NCBI RefSeq assembly: GCF_964355755.1
Contig: NC_092670.1
Span: 9,611,201-9,675,200, forward strand
Origin: Antedon mediterranea
Taxonomy: Eukaryota > Echinodermata > Crinoidea > Comatulida > Antedonidae
DNA: 64,000 bases
Direction of reading: 5' to 3'
Part shown: positions 39,901 through 51,900 of the stretch, one piece after another
Layout of the letters: each line of letters starts with the position of its first letter
How positions within the stretch are numbered: position 1 is the stretch's first letter
The notes under the pieces: generated by a model
What the model saw: the letters and a program-made list of their open reading frames with translations, nothing else
Database searches by the model: none
Told to the model about the DNA's origin: nothing
Translations under genes and position numbers: made by a program

Positions 39901-42900
39901 ATTTTTACCTGAAGTTTTTCAAAACTTAAAAACGGGTAAATGTCACTTAACCTCCTACTGTGACATGTGTTTATTTAAGTCCAACTTTGATAGGCAGGTC
40001 ATTAAACTATTTGATCATTGCTGAATTCTGCTAGTTTTTGCCTGACCATTGACCTTGCATACTGAAGAATGTACCTTGTCCTAATCAATCAATTACAAGA
40101 GAGCTAATAAAATCACAGGGGTATAATAGGATTCAGGTAATTAATCACCTGCTTAGTTGATTTATCTGATAAGGATTTTGACCAAAAAGTTCTAATGGGG
40201 ATGTACACCTTATGTAATGTAATAAAAATCATAAAACTGTCAATAAACCCTTTATTTTGACCTTTGACATATAGCTGGCACAAATATTTTTGGCTTAGAG
40301 CACACTTTTTATATATCAGAAATTGTTGGGCAATTATGGTCTTAGTTGGTTTTAAAATACTCAGACGATACATATTTCTATTCACTTTAATGGACAACTT
40401 TTGCCAAAAAGATCCAGCCACTGATACCCACAGCATTGTCATTTTTTTCAGTAGTTTGCCTTTGGATTTATATAACAAAGAAATATTTAAATAAAAAGAA
40501 AACTTTCATTGTAAAGGTTATTTATTTAATACTACTGGGTTTGGTCAGAATTATGTTTAAATGTTAATAGTAATTACCACATTATTTTACAAATTATTAT
40601 TATTATACTCTTCTAAAAAGCATTGGGCAACAGATCGTTGTTTTTTTTTACTTAAAATTGTATGTACAGTACAGTAGGCCTATAAATAGTTCAGTATGTT
40701 GTACTGTCCCTAGAAAAAAGGTATTTAAAGTTATTTCTGTAAAACTACAGCGTTTAGTCAGTAAAATATGTTTTAGGTAAATTCCAACCATATCATACGT
40801 TGAAAAGTTTTTATTATTTGGCTTATATAAGTTTTAAGTGAAACTCTTAAACAATTGTTTTGTGTTAGTTCGATTAAGTTAAACTTTATTCAATTAAGCA
40901 TGTTGTTTTGGGGTTTTTTTTGCTGCTGGTGGTATCTACAATATCTAAGGTAGGCTATACATGGGGTAAATGGGGTCTCTAGTCGAACTTTAGAGGAGTC
41001 TGCCAGGGCCAAGGCAGTGTACAGATAGTCTGTAATAGGTCATTTGGTATTGCTTACAATGTGCTAAATCATATAACATTGGTTGCTGGTGGTATCTACA
41101 ATATCTAAGCTGGGCTAGTTGGGAAAAGGGGGTTCTCTAGTCTAACTTTAGAGGGGTCTGCCAGGGCCAAGGCAGTGTACAGATAGTCTGTAATAGGTCA
41201 TTTGGTATTGCTTACATTGTGCTAAATCATATAAAATTGGTTGCTGGTAGTATCTACAATATCTAAGCTGGGCTAGTTGGGGGAAGGGGGAGGGGATCTC
41301 GTCTAACTTTAGGGTGTCTGGTACTTGCGATGCAGCAGACAATTAGTCTGTTGTTATCCATTTAGTATTGTATGAACAAAACTTGTTCATTTGGCATTAA
41401 TTTTCAGTGGTACCTCACTCATCTACGCTAGCCCCATTTTAGGCCCTCCCTCGGGGGGTCTGGCGGGCCTATTGTAATTCAATTCAACTTTATTTCGTCC
41501 ACATAGGGAAATATTTTTGAGTGCTTTTCACGTTATATTGACGATTATTTACCTCTAATCATTCACAACTTGCTAGGCCTCAACACACCTGCACACAACA
41601 ATTAATACCGATGTCCACCTTTGTTATGAACAATGGCTGGGCATTCAGCCTGAAATTGCCGGCCTACTCGATTGTAGACGCTGTAGGAACAATGGTACTA
41701 CTCATCTCAAATACAGTGGTGCAAGAGTTCCATACTTTTCAGCTAGATCTTGTGTCTCAACTTTTCAACCTACGCTTATCAAGTGTGGCGACATCGAAGT
41801 CAATCCCGGACCAACGATCGGCCAACATGTTTTGAATTCCACACGCTCTACCACGTCTAGTCATCAAAATCAAAACAATAACAACAACACTCCTAAGCTC
41901 TACTATCAGAACATTAGAAGCATAAAAAATAAATTACCGTAGATGTATAGAACTCTGAATTGCAAGGTCATCTTTTAAATAATTCATTTGACTTCGTTTG
42001 TTTCTCTGAAACATGGCTCAATTCATTTGTTTCCGACTCAGAATTATACTGTCCTGGTTTCACCATACATAGTAAAGACAGAAACGATGGTAGAAGGGGA
42101 GGCGGAATTATGTTGCTTACCTCCAACAAGTTGAAATCGAGACGATTGGTCCATCTTGAACATAAAGATGTGGAATTACTATGGACTGAAATCAAAATGA
42201 GTAAAAGTAAGGTTGTACTTATCGGAGTCGTCTATAGAGCACCAAACAGCAATCGTGAGAGTATTTTAAAAATCGCCCAATTGGTTGAAGATGCAATGTC
42301 TACTTACCCCCGGCATCAACTCATCTTGGTATGAGATCTTAACCTTCCCAACATTAAGTGGACAACTGATGGTACGGGATCAGCATCCACAAATTCAATT
42401 GGTGAATTATTCATTAACAGCTTGTTGAACGGTCTTAATTTGATCCAATGTAATGTAACAATAATATTCTTGATTTAATTTTATGCAATTCTAAGGAACT
42501 TATTTCTGACATTGTTGTTGGTCAAGATATTTTTTCTTCTGACCATCGCTCTCTTATATTGTCTTTAAATTTTTATGTAACCAATATTAGTCATAATAGA
42601 TTATATAGAAAATCTTATAATTTTAAAGCAATTAATAACAGCGACTTTATTGATCATTTCCACAAAGTTCCTTTTGATATCATTAACACCGAAGACAATG
42701 TTGACGATTGTGTTACTGTTTTTTACGATTTAATTGACGCCGCCCTCTGCGATCTTGTCCCCATCAAAACATTCAGACGCCAAATGTCGCCATGGTTTGA
42801 CCATGAAATTAGAGCTATCTTGAAACGTAAAGAACACCTTTTCAGAATGTGGAAAAAACATAAACTAATACACTTTAAAAATGATTTCATTACGGCCAGA

Positions 42901-45900
42901 AAAACGTTCAAAAAGCTTGCCAAAAAGAATTACTCACAATATATCCGTTCCCTCTCTGATAGCATAAAATCTAATCCCAAGCGCTTTTGGACATAGATCA
43001 AGACGAAAACAAAAACGTCGTCTTATCCGTCTGTTTTGAACTACGGGGACAAGGACGCGGAGAGTGCGAAAGATAAAGCTATTTTGTTTAATTCATTTTT
43101 TCATTCTGTTTTTCAAAAATCTAGTTTAAGTATCACTGACCAACATCATGCTCTCCCTGAATCATCTCTTGATTATTTAAGTATACCTGATATTCAGCCG
43201 GATTCTGTTTACAAATTGCTTACGTCTATCAAACCACATAAAGCTTCTGGCTGTGATGAGCTGAGTAACCATGTTTTAAAAGTTTGTGCGAAACCTCTCT
43301 CTATTCCTAACAAATCTCTGACTTTTGGTAAATTCCCATCTTTCTGGAAACAATCTAATGTTGTTCCTATCCACAAATTTGGTTCCAAGAAATCCGTCAC
43401 CAATTACAGACCGATTTCAATTTTGCCTACCATCTCAAAACTTTTCGAACGAGTCATGTATAATCACATTTGGTCCCATGTTCATCCTACCATCTCTCCC
43501 TATCAGCATGGTTTCGTTCCCAACAGGTCATGTGAAACAAATCTTGCTTGTCTTCTGACAACTGTGTATGATGCCATCAAGGGCAGAGCACAATGTGATG
43601 TCATATATACTGACTTCTCAAAAGCTTTTGATTTGGTGCCACACAATCTTCTTATTTTTAAACTTCAACGACTTGGTTTTAATCCTCATCTTTTGTCCTG
43701 GTTCAGAAGCTATTTGGATGGTAGACGTCAACGTGTAGTTATCGATGGCGAGGCATCTGAGTGGCTTCCAGTTCATTCCGGTGTTCCTCAGGGGTCAATC
43801 CTCGGTCCCCTCCTTTTTAATTTGTATGTGAACGATATTCCATCGCTGTTTCGCTATTCAGATTGTCTTATGTTTGCTGACGATCTAAAAATTATTAAAA
43901 TTATCAACAGTTATGAAGATGCTGAAATGCTTCAGGGAGACCTTACTAAATTTAGTTCCTGGTCCACTTGGCATGATGTTAAACTCTTCCAAGTGCAATA
44001 TTTTGTCCTTTACTTTAAATAAAAATAAAATTGTTTATGTCTATTCCGTCGACGACAAACCTATTAATAAGGTGCATCAGCATCGTGATCTCGGTATTAT
44101 TTTAGATAGTTCCCTTACTTTTTCTTTTCATGTTAACATCTTCTAAATAAATGCAATAAGCTGCTTGGGCTGATGTGGCGCAATGGAAAATATCTCAGTC
44201 GTTCTTCCAAAGTTTATCTATATATCACCTTAATCCAACCTAATTTAGACTTTTGTTCTGTTATTTACAATTCAATCTCCAAAACTCAAGCCTCACGTAT
44301 TGACCGACTCTATTCTAGATTTTTGCGCTACATCAGCCACAATCAGAATAACCTTTTTAAATGTAACAATCTTTATAATTGTGATGATACAAAAATATAT
44401 CCCCCTTTATTGCGTAGATGTCACAATGATCTTATTTTTCTTTTTAAATGTCTTCATTCTATTTTTGACTGCAACTTTATCTCCAATTTCGGTATTCGTG
44501 TTCCCGCCCGTAATTTAAGAAACAACAATATCCTTTGTGTTCCCTTTTGTAGAGTCAATGTTCTCAAAAATGGTTACATCAGTAGATTAAGTTTATATTA
44601 TAATAGTTTAGTCCAGGCCCATCCCCATATTGACATTTTTAGTCGCGTGGACGCGACTCTATAGTTCACTATGTCGGTCGGTTGGTCTGTCTGTCTGTCG
44701 GTCCGGTATCACTATGCGTTTTATCGCTTTCTGACCTTATCTTGATATCAGTTTAATCACAGTATATTCCTTATGGCCAGGAATCGATGTGGTTATGTTT
44801 TCACGGTGCGCAATAAAAAATTACGCGGTCTACGCACGATTTAACGAAATCACGTTTGTAATCATATCTTCACAACCATGAATCACAATTAAATAAAATT
44901 TGGTACTCATAAATTTCAGGGCATAAATCATCATATGGCAATACAATAACGTGCGTAGCGCATGTAACGCATGCGTACGCGCGCTTAAAATGTTCAAAAA
45001 TTTATTTTCGATGAAATAAGAGTACGTTTCAGGAAATTTTAAGCATTTACAAAATTGCCATGAGTGCGCATATTTTTGCGCGCGCACTGCGCGTTAAATG
45101 TTTTTACACACTCTTTTTGCACACTCTTTTTGCCCGATTTCTGTTTTCTTGACTTACTTTTCAAATCGAAATTACGTTATACGAGCACGTCAAAAGTGAC
45201 AGGTTACGCACGTGTAAATTAAAAAATATAAATGTTTTTAAACATTTCAACATTTTTAAACATGTTCAGTAATTTCGGTCAGTATAGTTCACTATGTCGG
45301 TCAGTATAGTTCACTATGTCGGTCGGTCTGTCTGTCGGTCCGGTATCACTATGCATTGTAACACGCGACTTAATGGCTGTTGGCCTTGTTAATTCCAATC
45401 TTTATCTGTTTCGTCGTAATTTAAGTGTTTCTGAGTTGTTGTAATTGTATTGTATCTGTTAAACCAAGCTGTAAGTGGCGAATTTGTTTCTGCTGTTGTT
45501 TCTGGTTTAAAAAAAAAAAAAAAATATATATATATATAAAACGTTTTATATAAAAATAATTAATTACAATATTTAAAAACACTATATATTATTTAACAAT
45601 GTACTAAGTATGAACATAAAACTACTTTTGACTATATATATAATAAAAAACCGCAATACATCAAAAATTACAAATTATGGAATATCATTTAACAGTCTAA
45701 TGGAATACGGAACAAAAGAATTAAAATATCGCATTAGCCTACTATTGCATGATCTCAGCACATTTAGTCTTTTTGATATCATTTTAACATAATATTTATT
45801 TAAAGGGTGGTTTGAGTCGTCGCATATTTTCATAGCCTTCTTATGATTTTGTTGTAAAGGTCATCCAAATTATGTCTAGATCCTGTGATCCTACCTACTT

Positions 45901-48900
45901 TATTTAATATTCGTTGTAATCTGGTTTTTTCTTCTGTTCTACATCCACAGAACCAGGCAACACAACAGAAAGTGAGCACACTCTCAACTATCGAAGAGTA
46001 AAATAAATTTAATACAGTTCTATCTACCCCATAATTTCTCAGTTTTCTGAGAAAGAACAGTCGTGTTTTTCCTTTTTTTATAGTATTTTTACAGTGTTTC
46101 TCCCAGCTAAATTTGTTATCAACAGTCACACCTAGGTATTTGTAGCTTTCAACAGATTCAATTTCCTGATTATTAATTTTTAGGGGAGCTAGAGGAGTAC
46201 ATTTTTTTCGAAAATTAATTATTACTTCTTTGGTTTTCTTTTCGTTTAGTAAGAGGCAATTTGCCTTACACCAATTCGAAAAAGCAACGATTTCATCATG
46301 ATATTCAGTTTCACTAGCTCTGTTTTTTAATAGGCCAACAATGGCGGTGTCATCCGCGTATTTTAAATAATGTATGCTACTAGAAGTTGACTTACAGTCA
46401 TTGGTCTATAAAATAAATAAGAGGGGGCTTAACAGACATCCTTGGGGTGATCCTATATTCGTGTTGATCCTATATTCGTGTTGATCACACTCGACTTATA
46501 GTTACCAAGAGATACCTTCTGTGTTCGATTGCATAAGAAACTTTCAATCCATTTAATTATGGATGGGTTCACCTCTAACTCAATCAACTTATCTATTAAG
46601 ATGGCAGGATTAAAGGTATTAAATGCTGAGGAGAAGTCAGCAAAGGTTACTCTCGCATAACAACTTAAGTTATTTGTATGCTGGTTTAACAGTTGGGTAA
46701 GAGTTAGGATCGCATCATCGACAGATCTGCATGATTGGTATGCAAACTGATATGGATCAATTAAATGGGATAAGGGAGTAATAATTAAGTTACACATAAA
46801 TTTTTCAAAACATTTCATTACTGTCGAGGTTAAGGCTATTGGGCGGTAGTCATTCAAAATCTTAGGGTTTGGAATTTTGGGTACTGGAATAACAGATGCA
46901 TCTTTTCAGACCGATGGTACAATATGATTATCTAACGACAGTTGAAACAGTTAAAAGGAATAGACAGTTCATGGGCACATGTCCTCAGAATACAGCCGCT
47001 AATGTTATCAGGACCACTTGCTTTATTTCGTTTCACTTTTTTGAACAACTTTTCAATTTTCCATGGTTGAATCTTAACTTGTTCGCTAATAATAATATTT
47101 GGAGTCAGATTGGTACAATTGGTAGGACTGGCATTCCCAAATCGCGCAAAGTGCTTGTTTAGGTCATTAACAAATTTATCACCGTCATTATATAGCGAAA
47201 GGTCCATCTTCTTTTTTGCTTTAACACCAGACATAATATTCATACAATTCCAGGCCGCCTTGGCATCTCCAGATTCCATGGAATTTTCAAGCTTTCCTTT
47301 AAATAAATATTTTGCTCTTTTTATTTCATTCTTTATTTCTGCTTTTATAGATTTAATGCGAACTGTATCACCACTTTTAAAGGCATTTGATCGTTCGCGA
47401 ATGAGTGCTTTGACTTTATGCGTAAACCAAGGCTTCTGATTTGGATAAAAGGTGACACGTTTAGTTTCAACACATAATTCCTCGCAAAATGAGATATAAT
47501 CATTCACAACTTGTACTGCTGAATTAAGGTCACTGGCTGTATCAATAAGTGCTGACCAATCAGTAGACTGGAAACATTCCTGTAGCTTTTCTATTGCCTC
47601 ACTATTTCGAACTTTAATTATTTTCCTGGTAGGCTTTTCCGCTCTAATTTTTTGTCTATATGTTGGTAACAGGGTAATGACATTATGATCAGAACTTGCA
47701 GAAGCGTTGATAATACATCTATAGGCTTTGTTTAAATTACAGAAGCACTGGTCCAGGATATTCTCGTCTCGAGTAGGTTTCAACTTCAACTTCAACTTTA
47801 TTTTCCAATGTTGTTTTACAATGATAAATAATATTAAATTTTAAAACCTAAGGAAGGAGCTAGAAAATAGTGTAAACACTAATCAAGTCCAGCCCCTTTT
47901 ACATAAATTATACTTAACTAAATTTTTACAACTATGGGCAATAATTTCTTTCAGGCCTACAAATAATAAAAACTTAATAAGTTAAAACAATCCCATTTAT
48001 ATATATTAAAATTTAAATATTACTACACTTTTTCATAAATAAGATAAATAAAATAAATAATTATATAACTAAAGTAAGAATTGCTTTAATTTCCGTTTAA
48101 ATATAATTTTAGAGTCATGTTTAGTATTTTCTGGTATCTCGTTCCATGAATTAGCACCAGAATATCGGACAGAAAATTGACCAACATTACTTTTGTATTT
48201 TGGAATAGCAAGATTGAAATCTCGTTGAGTGACGATGCTGGGCATGTGAAAAATATTCTGGAATTCCCACGGGAAACCTGTCATTAATACTATCATGAAC
48301 AAATAAAACTAACTGAAATGTATGTTGCTTATAAATATTTAGTATCCCCAGTTCTGTAAATAATGATGATGTATGTGCTAATCTATCAGAGTGTGTTATA
48401 GTGCGTACAATTCGTTTTTGGTTAAGGTGTATAGGTTTTAAATTTGTTGAATATGTGTTCCCCCGAGCATATGATATATGGGGTAGAATAAAACAATTGT
48501 ATAAGAGTAATAAAATTGACTGAGGAACACAATTTCTCAGTTTATAGAGCACACCTGCTTTGGAACTAACAATTTTGTTGACCTTATTAATTTGATTTTT
48601 CCATGTGAGTTTTTTGTCAAGTGTGACCCCTATATACACGGTTGATTCTACTTCGTCAATTTCTGTTCCTTTAACATGTATTGCTCCGTTAGTTTTAATA
48701 GCCGTGTGTTTACCATGGAAAATTGTATACTCTGTCTTTTTTGTATTAATGGTTAATTATTTAAATCACACCAGTCCACAATATTTTTAAATTTGCTATC
48801 TATATACTGCATGTCAATATCATCATGTATGGAACAAACTGGTATCGTCTGCAAATAAACGAATATCAAAGTAGTCAGTCACATGAGCAATGTCATTGAT

Positions 48901-51900
48901 ATATATAAGGAACAACGTACTTTTTGAAAGTAGGCAACGCTTTCTTTATTTCTTTACCACTGGTTTATATCTCCAAGTACGAATTTAGGGGAATCAGGGG
49001 ACGCCTCTGATATATTACTCACAGTATCTCCGACAATACGAGCGGCTTCATCCGCATTTGCGTCGGGTGAAACATAAATCAGGATCACATGGATTTGATT
49101 AAACTCCCTAGGAAGGTAGTACGGTCTAAGCGATATGCATAAAAGCTCGATATTTCTCTCACAGATTGATTTTTTTACATTAATATTTGTGCACCAATTT
49201 CTGTTTATATATTTACCTAGACCTCCTCCGCATTTCTTGCCGCATAGCTCTGGGATCCGGTCATTTCTGAATAATTGGAAACCATTTAAATCTACAGCAC
49301 TTTCAGGGGTTTCCGTCTTTAGCCAGGTCTCGGTAAGACCAATTATGCATGAGTTTCTAAAGTATGTATCATATTTGACTAGGCTCTGGAATTCTTAGAT
49401 TTTATTCAGTACTGACCTCGTATTTGTAAAAGTAATCTGCGGTAATGCTAGAGTGCTTCTTCGCTTTTGTAATCTGTGTTGTATTCCTCCACGATGGCCT
49501 TTGCGGGTAGGATCGTTTCGCTTAGACACCCAGTCCGGGAGACCAAGAGCAATATCCTCCGAGCTTGGCGCGCTTTCAAGGGATTTCTTCCCGAGCGTGA
49601 ACAGCAGGCAGCGAGAATAGACAACAGTTGTAGGCTTAGCTTCAACCAATTTGATAGTCGACGAAACAATCAAATAATACATAAATATCACCAAACTGTA
49701 GTTCCACAACATGTTCACAACACAAGTACGCCACGATTTCAAACGATTATATGTAAAACTTGTTAAAATATAAGGATTTAAAATACTATTAAACAGAGCT
49801 GTGAAAAAGACACTCTTGACGCAAGCAGTGCAGCGCCATCAAAAAAGTCTGTCGTTTGTGATACTGGTATAAGGATGCCAATGGGCATCCCATGATGATG
49901 GTAAAATTAGGTGGTATCTCTCTCATCTAACCGGTGGCGATTTTTTAGCACCTTTCGGGTCCCCCCGGTCTAGACGCAGCAGGGGGTACCCGGCAGACTC
50001 CCATTTTCATTGACTTCAAGTGACCCCCAACACACTTAAATAGTCAGATATTGGTACCTAGCTCATCTAACCAAATGTCTCTGGGCTGCCGGTCCATATA
50101 GTTTTAAAGTGAAATATTGCAAGAGTTTAAATTTGGTATTATAGCATAATAATTTGGGCAGTCTATGTGTGTGGAGACAGCGTGACTTTCCCTATCCATA
50201 AATTAAAAGTATACAGTACTAACAACATTAGTGTTTAAGAATTGAGAAGTTTGATTTGATTGTACTAACTAAAAGGTCCATGTTTCCATTTTCTTACCTC
50301 AGCCCCAACCATAATTGGACTGAGGTGGTGCAGAAGACCCCTCACTTAACCGCGCCTACCATTGAAATTGGCTCGACCTATGTGTATATTTCATATTCAA
50401 ATATCTTTTTAAGGTTGTATACATTTCCAAGCTGGAACTTTGATACGATTTTTACATAACTGAATTTCTGGTCAACTATAGGTTCATATTTTCAAAATAT
50501 CCTTAGCCAATGAGGTTGAGAATTCTCTCCTAATCGCCACCTCTTCCACTGAAAACCATCATCCACAGAGCCGATGTATTTGAAACTTAATACACATACA
50601 AATTAATCGTAATTGGTTGGTCTATCAAAGGCCTCCAAATATTGTTTAAGGGCCTAGAGTAGCCTACCGTATGGTGGTCAATTTATCATGTGATACCTGA
50701 AAAGAAAGGCCCTGAAAAGGAAGGCTCCACTTTTTCATAACATATTTCGTTTTTGAACATATTTATTCCTAGTATTTTGAGACCAAAACTATCACTTTGT
50801 GACCTGGTTGCTAAATATTTCTATGGTCATTTTCTTGATCAGTGGTCATGATATGTCTTTTGGCACTTGGCACACAAAAATGTTTGTACCAGCTTTAGGT
50901 TAAATGTCAAAATAAGGCGTTTTTTAACATTTTGTGTATTTCTGTTGTATTAGAGCAAATATAATTATATATATTGCGAGACTAAAATTATAACTTTCCG
51001 ACTAGTGGTTGCTGAGATATTGATATGGCCATTTTCTTGACCAATGGTCAAAAATAAAGTTTCACGGTCATTTTTGGCAAAATTTGTCTATTAAAGTGAA
51101 TAGAAATATGTATCTTCTGAGTATTTTGACACCAACTACAACCATATCCACCCAACCATTTTTGAGATATGAAAAGTGTGCTCTAAGGAAAAAAATGTTT
51201 GTGCCGGCTATATGTCAAAGGTCAAAAAGTCTGGTTTAAAGTTTGGGGCAACTGGATAATTATTTGTACAATGAAAATTCATCTGTTTTTTGTGGGCAAA
51301 AAGATTTTTTTTGGAGTAAATAGTTCCAAGCCAGGATTTTAGTCAAGGTTAAAAAATTAAAAGGCAAGGAATATTACTTATGTTGTTACAATTTTGTTGT
51401 TTGAACTTGAAAATATTTTTTTTTATTTACAGAACACCGGCAGATTTTGGGTCTGCATCAGATAAAATATGGGCACACTTTGCATCAGCGGGTTGTACTA
51501 AAACATCACGCAACGATTTAATCAAAAAGCAAATCATCAAAGAGGCAGGTTGCATTTACAAACTTCCTTATGAAAATAATGTCAAATTATTAAAGATGTA
51601 TTGTCCCCAAAAATATGAAAAATGAAGATTAATAAAATCAGATTTTGAATAGGCCATTTCGTAGTTTTAATAAAGTTAATCACAATTAATGTTTTCACTT
51701 ATAAAAAAGACAAAACAAACAGTTAAATTCAAACAAAAACCTATTGGCTGGCAGCAAAAATTGCTTTTTTTTGCTTGCAATTACAGTTTTTTTTTAAATA
51801 CATTTTTTTCCCGATCCAATTTTTGGTCAAAGTGAATAACTATTATGGAATATCAAAATGGCATATTCAACAACAAAATTTGAACAAAAATATTTTTTCA

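Larger units (their letters stand above)
41600..45530 (+). mobile_element. LINE A: CR1-like non-LTR retrotransposon with a 2A motif, inactive
   Basis: In order: a 2A-like block (41787-41813), the start of an AP-endonuclease (LYYQNIRSIKNKL), endonuclease body (about 41960-42335, FVCFSETWLN and GVVYRAPNSN), a linker, and reverse transcriptase (about 43036-44020) with NYRPISILPTISKLFERVM, FSKAFDLVPH, GVPQGSILGPLLFNLYVNDI and catalytic FADD at 43873-43884. The C-terminal domain runs at 44173-44664. It ends in poly-A near 45510-45525. Several frameshifts and stops (such as TAG after NKLP near 41940) kill it, and it is interrupted at 44641-45370 by another element. Confidence 0.85.
39500..51330. 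mobile_element. Large foldback element, copy 2, split by nested LINEs
   Basis: The outer arms (about 39.5-40.45 and 50.7-51.26 kb) are inverted to each other: 40255-40400 matches the reverse of about 51060-51225, sharing TTTGACCTTTGACATATAGC and TACTCAGA-type blocks. Inside are the inverted 160-bp array (40920-41335) and module X in two pieces (41340-41475 and 49860-50100), in opposite orientation to copy 1. The gap between the pieces is filled by LINEs. It lies in intron 4 of the ankyrin gene and ends about 100 bases before exon 5. Exact ends are not defined; the arms are more diverged than in copy 1. Confidence 0.7.

Noticed and set aside
44690-45360. The CTGTCTGTCGGTC-type repeat as a functional array
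   Set aside because: It is a short duplication at the two ends of an inserted element, not a longer series.
47110-47439. Plus-strand ORF of 109 codons
   Set aside because: It is the antisense shadow of the LINE B linker and RT coding on the minus strand.
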